Below, piece after piece: positions 1-11,122 of a stretch of 64,000 nt of DNA. A program made the position numbers and the translations under genes. The DNA comes from Galdieria sulphuraria (lineage: Eukaryota > Rhodophyta > Bangiophyceae > Galdieriales > Galdieriaceae): positions 27,911 to 91,910 of the forward strand of contig NW_005178425.1 in assembly GCF_000341285.1 (NCBI RefSeq). Reading direction: 5' to 3'. The notes beneath the pieces are model-generated. The model had not been told where the DNA came from. It was given only the letters and a program-made list of their open reading frames with translations, and did no database searches. Position 1 is the stretch's first letter. Each line of letters opens with the position of its first letter.

Positions 1-2
1 CA

Positions 3-200
3 GAAGTCCTCACTGCAAGAGATGGACATTTTCAAGAAACTGGGGAGCCGCATAACCGTGTGAAGAGTTCACGAAAGAACACAAATAATGGTCTTGTTGG
101 AAACATAGGTTTCTCTGTGATTCAAGTTTTTTTAATTGTACTCATCAGCTTCTTTTTTGGAAAGGTTGGTAATGCTTTGGTGAAATGTACATTTTATTGA
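3..200 (+). CDS. 3' end of a gene for a C-terminally membrane-anchored protein (partial)
   Basis: An open frame enters from the left edge in phase with position 3 and runs 65 codons to a TGA at 198-200. The first 28 or so residues are polar. The rest is a single hydrophobic segment (GFSVIQVFLIVLISFFFG) followed by a short tail. This is the layout of a tail-anchored protein such as a SNARE or VAP-like protein, but no family motif is visible in the fragment. It may be a last exon. The other two forward frames close within 60 bases. The function cannot be named from what is in the window. Confidence 0.5.
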   Translation, partial: EVLTARDGHFQETGEPHNRVKSSRKNTNNGLVGNIGFSVIQVFLIVLISFFFGKVGNALVKCTFY

Positions 201-645
201 AAACTTTTTAGTACTTATCGTAAGAAGTAGTTTCGCCATTTTCGTGTTACTCAGATACAACAAATGTGACTGTTAACTGTTTTACGAAGAATTCAAACTG
301 AAAGTTCTTTTGTGATTGTTTTTGAGACATACTCTCACGTAAGTAACTTTAGCACTGACATTGAATAAATATTTTATTCAGTAAAGTTTAAAACGTTTCT
401 TATGCAGTTGTGTAAAAAGGGCAAAGGTTGATGAAATGGTAAGACTTTTAAGCATCCTCCAATCTTTTTCTTAGCCATTGTCTCTAAGAAGACTCATTCT
501 GTGTCTAAAGAAACAAAGGAATTGTTTGTGGATATTTTGAAGACTTGTAAAATATTAGTGTAAGGCAATATCTTATAAAGAAAGAAAAGACCATAACCTC
601 CAAACTTACTATTGGCCAAATTGGGCGAACTTGATACAGCTCAAT
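201..645. other. Intergenic region upstream of RPN5
   Basis: AT-rich sequence with frequent stops in all frames and no RNA gene recognised. It holds the 3' flank of the partial gene and the promoter and leader of the proteasome gene that starts at 646. Confidence 0.5.
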
Positions 646-2013
646 ATGGAAGGAGGCTCTTTCAAGTCAAAACTGGAACCAAACGAAGAACCCATGGAGC
701 TCGAGATAACACGGGAAGCTGAAAATGAGATTCAAGAGAAAATCTCTCAATCTGATAATAAGCCACTTTCGGACGTTCTCGGAGAATTACTGGGTTTGGA
801 AAGGAATTATCGTCTCGCAGGGTTGACCGCCGAGACAACTAAAGTTTGTTTAGAAATTATCAGACTATGCCGTAAAAGAGGTGACTGGAAACTTATTTTG
901 GAACATGTTCAACTTTTATCGAAGAGAAGAGCCCAAGTCAAGCAAGCGATTGCCACTGTTGTGAGAGAGTGTATGACTTACCTCAATGACCCTAACCTGG
1001 ATGAATCCACAAGATTAGAAGCACTGAGAGTTTTGAGAGAAGTTACAGAAGGAAAGATCTTCCTTGAATTAGAACGAGCAAGACTCACCAAAACTCTTGC
1101 AGAAATAGAGGAATCGAAGGGGAACGTTGCAGTTGCTGCTGATTTAATGGAAGAACTTCAAGTGGAAACTTTTGGTTCTATGGACAAAAGAGAAAAGATC
1201 GTCTTCATCCTTGAACAAATAAGACTATCGTTGGATAAGGGAGATTATATTCGAGCTTCTGTTGTGTCTCGTAAAATTACTCCTCGAAGCTTTGAGGGTG
1301 ACGACTTTGAAGACTTACGTCTCTCTTACAATAGACTTATGGTGCGGTTACATGTTTACAACAAAGACTTTTTAGAAGCTTGCAAGTGTTATATAGCTCG
1401 ATATCAAACTTTGCTGGCCCAACAAGATGCTTCTTGGAAGCAAGAACTCCGAAATGCTGTTATTTGTATTCTACTGTCTTCGTTCAATAACGAACAGAAT
1501 GACTTGCTTTTTAGGATATCAGAATATAAGCAACTTGGAGACCTTGGAGAATTTTCAAAGCTTTTAGAATTTTATACGAAGAAAGAACTTATTCAATGGT
1601 CCGAAATGATAACACGGTTTGGACGAGAATTGAAAGGCATTTCGTTGTTGGAATTTTTGGATGAAAAGGAAGCCATGAACCTTTTACATGTGAGAACTAT
1701 TGAACATAATCTTCGAGTTATCACAGTTTACTATACTTGTATTTCTGTTGAAAAACTTGCGAAATTATTAGATTTGAACCCAGAGGAAACGGAAAAATAT
1801 CTTAGTGATCAAGTATCCAGTCAAGTGTTCTGGGCCAAAATCGATCGGCCTTCAGGTATAGTTCGGTTTACGAAGCCCCAATCGAGTGAAGCAGTTCTTA
1901 ATGATTGGTCTCATCGTATCACGAACTTGTTAAACAAAGTGGAATATACTTGTCACTTGATACATAGAGAACGAATGGTTCATAAGAGTATACTTTCATC
2001 TTCGGAATCTTAG
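646..2013 (+). CDS. RPN5: 26S proteasome non-ATPase subunit 12 (Rpn5)
   Basis: A single exon encodes 455 residues, the usual length for Rpn5/PSMD12, a scaffold subunit of the proteasome lid. The first in-frame ATG at 646 is taken as the start; the frame is open five codons further but begins there with TTG. The N-terminal two thirds are alpha-helical repeats with the family pattern (LGLERNYRLAGLTAETTKV; RKRGDWKLILEHVQLLSKRR). The C-terminal PCI domain shows the typical winged-helix end, including LLDLNPEETEKYLSDQV and a closing helix with NDWSHRITNLL. It is intronless, unlike most of its neighbours. The lid deubiquitinates and feeds substrates into the 20S core in nucleus and cytosol. Confidence 0.93.
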   Translation: MEGGSFKSKLEPNEEPMELEITREAENEIQEKISQSDNKPLSDVLGELLGLERNYRLAGLTAETTKVCLEIIRLCRKRGDWKLILEHVQLLSKRRAQVKQAIATVVRECMTYLNDPNLDESTRLEALRVLREVTEGKIFLELERARLTKTLAEIEESKGNVAVAADLMEELQVETFGSMDKREKIVFILEQIRLSLDKGDYIRASVVSRKITPRSFEGDDFEDLRLSYNRLMVRLHVYNKDFLEACKCYIARYQTLLAQQDASWKQELRNAVICILLSSFNNEQNDLLFRISEYKQLGDLGEFSKLLEFYTKKELIQWSEMITRFGRELKGISLLEFLDEKEAMNLLHVRTIEHNLRVITVYYTCISVEKLAKLLDLNPEETEKYLSDQVSSQVFWAKIDRPSGIVRFTKPQSSEAVLNDWSHRITNLLNKVEYTCHLIHRERMVHKSILSSSES

Positions 2014-2102
2014 TGAAATTGAGCATGTATGGTAATCAAATAAAAGTGTTATTTTTGATGCCACAGTTTTTATCTACAAAATGTCTTCGCGGTTGATCAA
2101 TA

Positions 2103-5100
2103 TTAAGCAATAGGACTTGAAACAGTACGCTGTCTCAAACCTCTAAAATGTTTGGGAGAATAAGATGGATTTTCTTGAATATCGTCAAAAAAGTCACCTT
2201 TGTCGTTGGAGACAACTCGCACAAAAACGTCTTCCAAAGTGCTACTTGAAACAGCCCAATCTCTTATTGGAAAATCCTTTGTGAGTTTGGCTACTTCCTC
2301 AAAGACTCTAGACAGAAGCACAACAGATCGAGGTATATTATATATCAGATGACCATTTATGTTTCGGTTCAACTCCACTTTTTCCTTGAAAACTCCATTC
2401 AGTCGAAGCAACATGTCCTTGGCTATTGCTGCACTTTGGTCATGTCTTTTACTGTCAATGGTTACTTCAATTCGGTATCCCATTCCCAAACGATTTTTTA
2501 AAGACTCTGGGTCACCAACACATAAAAGTGATCCGTGTGAAACCAAACCGATCTACACTACATTAAAGAGCTTTCAACGATAACTTGGAAGAAATACCTT
2601 ATCACAAAGACGTTCAGCTTCATCCATTGCATGAGTAGTCAGCAAAATTGCTCGTCCTGGCTTTTGCTCTTCTATAAACTTCCATAATGCATGTTTCGAA
2701 AGAGGATCCAAACCTATGATCATTTATCCATACGATATGGGAAGAATCCCGTTGAAGTTATCCCACCTGTGCTTGGTTCATCTAGAAATACTATTTCCGG
2801 GTCCCCAGCAAAGGCAATGGCAACGCTCAACCTTCGTTTCATTCCGCCACTAAATTTTCCAACCAACTGACTCTTAGATGAGTGTAAGCCAACACTTTCC
2901 AACAAACTGTCAACACGCTTTTTAATATTAGACCCTCCACCTTTCAACTTTGCATAGAAATAAAGATGCTCTTCTGCAGTCAAGTCGTCCCAAAGAATGC
3001 TATGTTGTGGACAGACTCCAGTCAATAGATTGATTTGTTGCATATCCTTCCAAACAGAATAACCTCCTAGAAATGCTTGCCCGCTCGTTGGTGGAAAGAG
3101 TCCTACATTAAGTAGTCTATAAGATTTTCCTAAGGCTCGATAAGAATCCAAATACCTGACATAATGCTGACAGTTGTCGTCTTTCCAGCGCCATTTCTTC
3201 CGAGCATTCCAACACAGCTACCTATTGGTATTGAAAAGGAAAGATCTTTCAAAGCCACGTGAACTCGCTTCTTTGAAAACAACTTTCCAGTATCGTATTC
3301 CTTTCGCAAGTGGAACAAATAGACGCCAGGCTTTTCATTTAAAATTCCCCGATAGCAAGTGCGCTGCTCTTCAATAACATCTAAAGGAAAGGATACTCTA
3401 CTTTTTGTAGTAGGTGTTCCTCCTCCCATTTCATCTATATCAAGTACTACATCGTCTTTGGAGACAAACTTTCGAGGAGAATCTAAACCTATAGTCAACT
3501 TTAGTCGCTAGACTATCAACAAGAAGAAGCTTGGTTCTACCTGAAATTGTGTTATCATACGACGATATCGGCAAATCTGTACTTCCTTCCGGAGAATGGG
3601 TTCCCGTTCTTGGCCAACAGAAAGTGGTCCAACTTTTAAGTCCTTGCAAGGTTAAACTTTGACTTGTACTTTTGAACCACGGAAAACCAAGGAAGAACAA
3701 GGGATGCTTCCGATATCCTTGCTGAGGAAATACCATATCTATATAGATACCTAATAATAGAAATAGGATCCACTCGACTACTAGAAACTCCATTACTATG
3801 CAACAAGGCATAGGTTTCCTACACATTCCAGTAGCGCCACTTAAGGATACCGCAAATCCTGCTATAGTTAGCAAATAGGGTTCGACAAAAAGTCATCACT
3901 TACCCGCTTCATTTGCTTTGCCTATGTAATACAACGCTCGAAGAAAAGCAAAGGATGGCAGAATGCTAGTCCAGTTCATAAGTGACTCACTCGCATGGTA
4001 TTTCACAAGTTTAGTGATATATAAGAAACCCATGAAGTTCACAACAATAACATATGTCCATCCCAACTATGAGTAACTAGTCAATAAATTATATAAACTA
4101 ACATTCGGGCCTATCCTTACCATCAAGGCTTGGCTAGGGTTTCTCATCAAACTTGAAAGAAACATTGAAAAAGCGATGCAGGTGTTGCCCCAAACAAAAA
4201 ACAATCCTATGTAAGTTAAAGGGTAGTTTTCCGAGAAAAAAGTTATTCGGAAAGCTAATCCCAGTAAAATAATGATGGCAGAAAATAGTATAAACATAAA
4301 AAGCATGAAAATGTAAGTCACCAGCCAATACACCTAAAAACCATCAGTACATAACAAGTTCCTCATTTTCATAATAGACGTACTCCTGTTTGTAGCCCCA
4401 TCATTTTCATGAGAACTCTCAAACCAGACGTCCTTTCATAAACAAGGGTTCTCATGTAGGAAGGTATGAGAAAATGCAAAAGCAAAGCTATGGCTATCAT
4501 TCCATAAATATCCAAAAAATTTTTGATTGCTGGAACACCATTTTCCATAGGCATTAAAAGATTCGCGACATGATACGGAAGTCGGTTGGTCAGTCGATAT
4601 CGTTCAGACTGCGTGAGATTAGAACCCAAAAGCAGATTTGATACATTTGGACTGCTATAGTTGAGATGGTTGAGAGATGACAATAAATCTGTAATTGATA
4701 AATTGGAAGGTAAAGCTGCTCGAATAGTACCTTCTTTCTGAGACAAAATTCCCGAAGAAGAACTCCTTCCAAATGTGTAGCGATAAAAAGCATCAGATAG
4801 TCTCATAACACTTGCAACAAGCTGACAGTTTCCTCGAGTACAACTGTTGTACTCATAGTAATCCATTGTTTCAGTTAGTACAGCATTGTAAAAAACATCA
4901 ACAACAAAACCAATCGTAGACAGGACACCTTGACTGGTCCGCTTCCAAAAAGAACTCAAAGAGTTAGAATCTGTGAATCTCGAAGGGGAACTGTTGTTTC
5001 CCAAATTGGTGTTGATATAACTAAATGCAAATGCTGCGTAATAATTGCTATCAAACCCTAGACTTCCGGGATTGTCTGACATCAATGTCTGGATTATGTC

Positions 5101-5994
5101 TTGACGACCAGACTTGCTGCTTCGCACTGTACCATTACTTTCTTTGTCACTAGTATGAACAGAAAGAGCGTAGTCAATCAAATTGTGTCCATAAAGTTCT
5201 GCTGCTTCATAATAACTCAGGTATTTCAACATCTCAGAGGTATTTCCTCTAAATTGCGAAAAATTTCCATACACTAAAAACTGCTTAGGATTATCACCTA
5301 CAAAAGGTTGCAAAGTAAATTCACTCAAAATTCCAGAAGTTTTCACATTAGGCTGTCCATTATTCTCAGTTGCAAGAAGAGCACATTGAGAGGGATTTGA
5401 AAAAATACTGCAAGCAGGATAACTGATACTTCCTGCAGATTCACCCTGACCCGGCTGAGACACAAGGAATTCATTATTAGTGCTATTTCGAATCGTTATG
5501 TCAACGATTTCCGATAGATAAGCGACTTACCCCACATAATAAGGATTTCGAAACTGCGGAATAAAATAACCCATGTTCTTTGCTTCATACTTTACTGCCG
5601 TGTCATGCATTACAGAATCTGCCAATTTGCTGATGCCATACAAAACTGCTAAAATGATCAACGGCGCCAGGATATTCAATAAAAGCTCCACCTTTTGGCG
5701 CCTTTGGAAGTGAAAGCTCTTCAAAAATAGCGCTTCAACTTGGTTGAAATAAAACACAACACTATTCCTTTTCTGATTTCGATCATTATTATTCACACCA
5801 TAGCCCTCTGGAGCTCCATAGAATCGAAATTGTCCTGAAACTGGACCTTCACCACCCCAAGTGACTACTCTTCTATGTTTTTGAGTTTCCCCAGTATAGG
5901 CGGCTTTAGACGTCTCTTCCGAGCCTTGGGCAGCATTACAAGTACTGTTCTCTTTATTAACAACGGGTATGCAAGGAAGAGACTGTTCCAACAT
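2103..5994 (-). CDS. Half-size ABC transporter, subfamily A (ABCA)
   Basis: Nine exons join in frame: 5994-5531, 5482-4384, 4333-4121, 4066-3904, 3861-3541, 3488-3156, 3102-2767, 2713-2598, 2552-2103 (1164 residues). Introns are 42-54 nt. Exon 1 ends in the first membrane helix (LLLNILAPLIILAVLYGIS). Exon 2 carries a large glycosylatable extracytoplasmic loop, exons 2-5 the remaining helices. The nucleotide-binding domain follows: Walker A GRNGAGKTTT, Q-loop GVCPQHSILW, signature FSGGMKRRLS (Phe replaces the usual Leu), Walker B and D-loop IVFLDEPSTGLD split by an intron, H-loop LLTTHAMDEAE. One TMD plus one NBD in the order TMD-NBD is the layout of plant and protist half-size ABCA proteins, which probably dimerise. 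Substrate unknown; lipids are typical for the subfamily. Confidence 0.9.
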
Positions 5995-7854
5995 GCTGCT
6001 AGGGAAATTTCATGAGAAGAGTGACCAGAAAGTATGTGGCGCTATCCTTTCACCAGGACCACGAGACATAGAGATTCTAGAAGGGAGGGCCTTATTCGCC
6101 CAAAAAATTGGCGCAACTTTCGCTCGAACACAGTGAATACATAACTTCTCGTTTGTATCGGCGTTTTAGTCGAAACTTATATCCTCATAAACAGAAAACA
6201 TATTCTTCAAGTTACTATGTCTCTCAGTCCTCTCTTCTGAAATCATTATTGAAAGGTCAAGCAGTCGAATAAGGCTAGGGGTATGAATATGTAACACTGA
6301 AATTGCTATTAAAGCAACCCAGTGAAGGACACATACCAGAGGTCGTACAGTGAAGCAAAATGACGTTATTATGAGCTTAAAGTCACAGACATAACATAAA
6401 TCGATAGAGATTGATTTGAACTTTGCTTCAGTAAGCTAGACCTAATTGAATGAAACGGGTTACAGAGTCCGAGAGAACGGTTGTTTTTTATTAAAGTGGG
6501 CTTATAACTCTTGATTTTAACGCATATGATTTCTTTTTCGCCACAGTTAATAATTAGGCACAACATATGTCCTGCAAATGTTGCATTGTTTTGAAATCTT
6601 TTGTGAAAAATACCTTATGACTCAGGACTTTTCAAGCTGGCTTATCGCAAGTATAAAAGCAGTGATGTCCAAACTACGAAGACTCGTTAGGAGGGCAGGA
6701 CCAAGACGTTGTCGATATGCTTGAAGCCTCCATAGGCAGTGTCACCAAGTTGCAGATATACAGCCCTTCATAAGGAAATAAAATATGATAATATAACCAG
6801 CGTAGCAAACGGATGCTGTTTGTCGATGGTCCAAAACTGTATTGACTTGTTGATCTTAGTAAAAAGACTGGAAATGTTGTGATGATAATAAAAGGACTTT
6901 GAATTGATATATTTTGAGTTTCTAGACCTACACTTAAGCTCACCATCTCACAAACATTAATGTAAGTAAACCACTTTGCATTTATTTATTTGAATCGTAA
7001 AGCTAAAATGCGACAAGAGTTCCATTGTCATGCTCTGAAGGAGGAACTTGTCTATAGTGACTCTGCAAAAAAACGAGAATAAGGAGAGCAAAAGTTGTCA
7101 TTTAACAGTCAGTCGTTTTTTGATAGTTACGTGTTGTTTTGCAAAAAGTTTTTGGGAGACTTTTACGTTAATGTTAATCACTTTCACTTTTTGTACTCAT
7201 AAAGCTAGATAAGAAACTTAAAAATAGAATAGCCTCAAACAGGCAATTGTGACCTAACAACTTGCTTATCTTTGTCTAGCAGCGATTGTTTTCTTGAGTC
7301 TAGAGTCTGTAACACGGAAAACACTGAATTAAGGGAGCCGTCTACAATCTGCATTGGAAAGCGATCTCGCTATCTCCACACTTTTGTTTCCCCCAAATGT
7401 AGTTGAGGGTGCGTAACATGAGATAGAAATTTTTGGAATGGGCTTAAAGGAAGAAATCCCTTTCGTCATATTATCATTCTCCATTTTGGTCGTTTTAAGC
7501 TGAGATTGTAAGACATTTATTGTAGAGTTGTATATTGATTGACCAAACTCAGCAGTGACGTATTTCAGGGAAAGGTTTGAAATAAGTGGGACGAAAACCA
7601 AAGCCTGTACAGTAAGCGTTAGTTTTGAAGGGAAGCGTTGGTTGGTTGTGCCAAGTGAATTCAGCTCTCGTTCAGAAGGTTGAACTTAAAAGTTTTTGAT
7701 ATTTGGGACAACGTATATAGAAAAAATTCCAATTTTGGCAAACACTAATTGTACCTTTTTCGCAAGCTTCGTTTAAGTTTTCGTGTTAGTGTTGTGAGAT
7801 TTTTTTTGCCGTTTTAGAGAAAGTTAACAAATAGAGTCGGAAGCTTTTGTTGGA
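5995..7854. other. 1.86-kb gene-poor region between divergent ABCA and Mei2-like genes
   Basis: This is the longest stretch without a convincing gene. Open frames at 6369-6566, 6674-6946 and 7329-7601 on the minus strand lack family motifs and good starts. A TATA-like element (tataaaag, near 6651) lies 6-14 bases before an ATG at 6665 that opens a 19-codon arginine-rich frame. No tRNA or other structured RNA was recognised. It must hold the divergent promoters and probably a long 5' leader for the Mei2-like gene. Confidence 0.5.
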
Positions 7855-10851
7855 ATGGAGTCAACCCTATCAGTTCCACCCTCTTGTGGAGAAGCACAAA
7901 AAGGTAATGGCATAGACTACAGCAAGAATCCCGGTCGGAACAGTATGGAAGGCTTTGTTGAAACCAGCTGTGAGAACGGAATCTGGTTAAAGAAGAACGT
8001 ATCGGGAAAAACAGAATATCGTAGTTTTCAAGAGCAAGCAGGCGCAAGTTATGGACAGTGTGTGGCTAACTCAACACTTAAGGGTTATTTGGTAGACTCT
8101 TCCTCTCCTGTTGATTTTGGGAGAGATAAGGTAAAGTGGGACAATAACATATATTCCTCATCGTTGGCTGGAGGGTATGAGCAAGACAAAATGCTTTCAG
8201 AAACTCGCTCAGATGTAATATTGGACAGTAGCCTTGCCCCGGATGCGGACTCTTCTGGAGATTCCACGAGCACCACACCTTCTTTTTCTCCAAACTATTT
8301 GTCTCCTCTTCTTTCTCCGCAGCTAAAGCCTTCGAGTCTTCCTTCTCATGAGATTTTTAAGAAGCCGTATTCAGTTCCAGTATTACATGTAGATAATGAG
8401 CAACGAAACCAGAATTCTAACGAATACTCTTCAGGAAATAATAATTCAGCCTACGCAACTTCAGACCGATTGCAGAAGGAGTTAGCGGATGATGGTATTG
8501 GTTTATCGGGCTTGTCGCCATCATGTGACAGACGCTATGAGGATTTGGGGTTGTCTGGAAGGAAATCAAAATTTATCCAACCAATTGGGACTAGACAAAG
8601 TCTTCGAAGTGGATCTGCAAGGAGCGGACTTGGTTCACCTCTTTTGTTTCACGTAGAAAATACAGGTGAAAGTGATTCATCGCCTAAACGGAATCAAGAA
8701 ATTGTTTATGAAGATTTTCGTTGTGCTTCCGTCCAAAAGTTCAACTCGCATGAACTACCTGCAGATACTAGTAGTGTAACACTGAATCGAGAGGTAACCG
8801 GCAGAAGTTTAAGCGATACATTCATGTCATCGTATTCACCCTTCGAAAGTCCTTCGCTAAGAACATCTGTCGTCGAAGGGAATCAGTCTCAAGGAGGTTT
8901 TTGTGATGAATCACCACAGAAGTTTTTTCGATTCGCCAATCTTAATCCTATTGCTAACGATAGTTTGTTTCGTTCGTCGTCTTTAAGTGCTCTAGATCGG
9001 AATGGTTCGAATGGTTCCTCCGCTCCGTCCTCTTTAAAGATAGACGATTTTGTTTCTCATTCTCTAACTTCACAACGAAGAAAAGTTTTCCAACAGCAAG
9101 GATTTTCAGGTGAAAGGTATAGTTCTTCTTATGAAGACGTTTTGTCTGCATTTCGCACTTTAGAGTGTGCTGAAAATGGTCGAGAAACGAAAGAGAGTCA
9201 AACTGTGTCGAATAATTGCTCGCAGTACTCTTCACCGCGAGTTATATCTTCTTCAACACGCGTTGACTTGAATGGCACAAGAAGTAACTATTCCTATAAT
9301 GAATATTCACCAAGTCATATTCGTTACCTCAATTCTGAGACCCCGAGTCGGACTGTTCTAGTCAAAAATATTCCACCGGGTGTAGATGATAGCGAACTGA
9401 GGTGTTTGTTGGAACGCTTTGGTCCATTAAGAGACTTGGGAGCTCAACAGCGTTCGAGAGGTGGGCGTGGTGCTATTCAAGCTACTTATTTTGACCTAAG
9501 ACATGCACGTGAAGCAGTCAATTTATTGCCAAAAGTATCATTTCACGGAAGGTATTTAGAAGTTCGTTTTATATTGTCAAGCGAAACATCTCCTGCTCTG
9601 AATGAACCTATGAAGAAAGGTATTCATTCAACAAACTCAGCAACTCATTTTAACAACGGTACTTTGGTGGTTTTCAACTTGGACTCTAACATTACTGCTG
9701 ATGAGTTGAGGAAAGTATTTGGTGAATATGGCGATATCAAGGAAATACGTGAGTCACCTCATAAAAAGCATCACAAGTTTATTGAATTTTATGACGTCCG
9801 AGATGCTGAGGTAGCATTGCATAAGTTGAATAAGACGGAAGTTTCAGGTAAAAAGATTAAAATTGAAATCAGCAGACCTGGTGGAGTAAGAAGTCATCTT
9901 ACGAACGATTCACTTTTTGCCAGTTCGAGTTATCCATCGTCTTCTTATACTGGCAACCTTTTAGAAGAAGAGAGTTCGTCAGATTCTCTTCCTGGATTTA
10001 TATCTGGCACAGATCCGCATGGACTTGGAGAATACTCTTCATCGTTGCACTCATTTGTCATGGACGGATTCAGTTCTTCGGAAAGGTTTCCACTAGAGAC
10101 CTGTGCCTATAATGTGAGCTCTTCGAGAAGTACTCCCATTCCGTCAAGTCGTTCGAATGGTTTTTCTTCAAAAGATGTTTTGAGACAGTCACCAAGGTCA
10201 ATGTCAAGTCCGATGTTTCTTTCAGTTCATTCACCAAGTGGAAATAGAACACCGGGAGAAGGCTCCGCTTTGAATTCTCCTTCAGGCAGTGTTTCATCAA
10301 ACGGAATGATTTCTCGTAGAAGTTCGTCAGATGATCGTTCCAAATTTATTCTTTATGTGGAAAAAGTTCATTCAGGAGAAGACATTAGAACAGCACTTAT
10401 GATTCGGAATATTCCGAACAAATATAATCAGAGAATGCTTCTTGCAACACTTGAAGAGAACCATCGAGGAAAGTTTGACTTCTTCTATCTTCCTATCGAT
10501 TTTAAAAATAGATGCAATGTTGGTTACGCCTTTATTAATTTTCGTCATCCTCAGTTTATTGTTCCCTTTTATTTTGAGTTTCATGGAAGACGCTGGGGAA
10601 GGTTTAACTCTGAAAAAGTTTGTGAAATTACTTATGCAAGAATTCAAGGAAGGAATAATTTGATTGCGCATTTTCAAAACTCATCTTTAATGAATGAAGA
10701 TCCAAAGTGTCGTCCAATTATCTTTGGAGAAAATGGTGAAAGGTTAGAGTTTCCAATCGGTCCTCATGTACGAACTCGAAGAGGACCCAATTCCCGTGAA
10801 GTTTCTACTATGAACAAAGAACTGACATTGGATAACAACATTTCTCAGTAA
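7855..10851 (+). CDS. Mei2-like RNA-binding protein
   Basis: One uninterrupted exon encodes 998 residues. About 495 low-complexity, Ser-rich residues come first. They are followed by RRM1 near 498-575 (RTVLVKNIPPGVDDSELRCL), RRM2 near 600-675 (GTLVVFNLDSNITADELRKVFG), a second Ser-rich linker, and the diagnostic C-terminal Mei2 RRM3 near 844-960 (RTALMIRNIPNKYNQRMLL; FFYLPIDFKNRCNVGYAFIN). This three-RRM order with the divergent third domain defines the Mei2-like (AML/TEL) family. Fission-yeast Mei2 drives meiosis through a meiRNA, and plant relatives act in meiosis and development. Here a role in RNA-level control of cell fate or sexual cycle is inference. The length and domain order match plant AML proteins. 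Confidence 0.92.
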   Translation: MESTLSVPPSCGEAQKGNGIDYSKNPGRNSMEGFVETSCENGIWLKKNVSGKTEYRSFQEQAGASYGQCVANSTLKGYLVDSSSPVDFGRDKVKWDNNIYSSSLAGGYEQDKMLSETRSDVILDSSLAPDADSSGDSTSTTPSFSPNYLSPLLSPQLKPSSLPSHEIFKKPYSVPVLHVDNEQRNQNSNEYSSGNNNSAYATSDRLQKELADDGIGLSGLSPSCDRRYEDLGLSGRKSKFIQPIGTRQSLRSGSARSGLGSPLLFHVENTGESDSSPKRNQEIVYEDFRCASVQKFNSHELPADTSSVTLNREVTGRSLSDTFMSSYSPFESPSLRTSVVEGNQSQGGFCDESPQKFFRFANLNPIANDSLFRSSSLSALDRNGSNGSSAPSSLKIDDFVSHSLTSQRRKVFQQQGFSGERYSSSYEDVLSAFRTLECAENGRETKESQTVSNNCSQYSSPRVISSSTRVDLNGTRSNYSYNEYSPSHIRYLNSETPSRTVLVKNIPPGVDDSELRCLLERFGPLRDLGAQQRSRGGRGAIQATYFDLRHAREAVNLLPKVSFHGRYLEVRFILSSETSPALNEPMKKGIHSTNSATHFNNGTLVVFNLDSNITADELRKVFGEYGDIKEIRESPHKKHHKFIEFYDVRDAEVALHKLNKTEVSGKKIKIEISRPGGVRSHLTNDSLFASSSYPSSSYTGNLLEEESSSDSLPGFISGTDPHGLGEYSSSLHSFVMDGFSSSERFPLETCAYNVSSSRSTPIPSSRSNGFSSKDVLRQSPRSMSSPMFLSVHSPSGNRTPGEGSALNSPSGSVSSNGMISRRSSSDDRSKFILYVEKVHSGEDIRTALMIRNIPNKYNQRMLLATLEENHRGKFDFFYLPIDFKNRCNVGYAFINFRHPQFIVPFYFEFHGRRWGRFNSEKVCEITYARIQGRNNLIAHFQNSSLMNEDPKCRPIIFGENGERLEFPIGPHVRTRRGPNSREVSTMNKELTLDNNISQ

Positions 10852-11122
10852 CCATGTATGTTATTTGTACTTTCTTGGAATGAGGTTAACAACACATCAT
10901 ATGAAAGTATCTATTCAGTTTCCTTTTGTTAGAAACTGAATAAGATTGGATTTCCTGTAGTGGTGTCTTTTGCTGTGTGGTTATATCATTTGTCGATAAC
11001 TTTTGCATTTTATATTTTTTCACATGTTTGAATGTATATCTGAGGATTTCTTGGATGGATGAGTTACTAAAGGGTTTTTTGTACGGTTATTTCAATTTTC
11101 TTTTTGTAAAGCTTTTTCAAGT

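Noticed and set aside
2359-2583. Plus-strand open frame inside ABCA exon 9
   Set aside because: Antisense shadow of the ABC transporter; no motif.
6674-6946. Minus-strand frame of 90 codons in the large gap
   Set aside because: No coding signature, and no conserved motif or splice partners found.
7329-7601. Minus-strand frame of 90 codons in the large gap
   Set aside because: Starts at GTG and has no recognisable motif; composition fits random AT-rich DNA.
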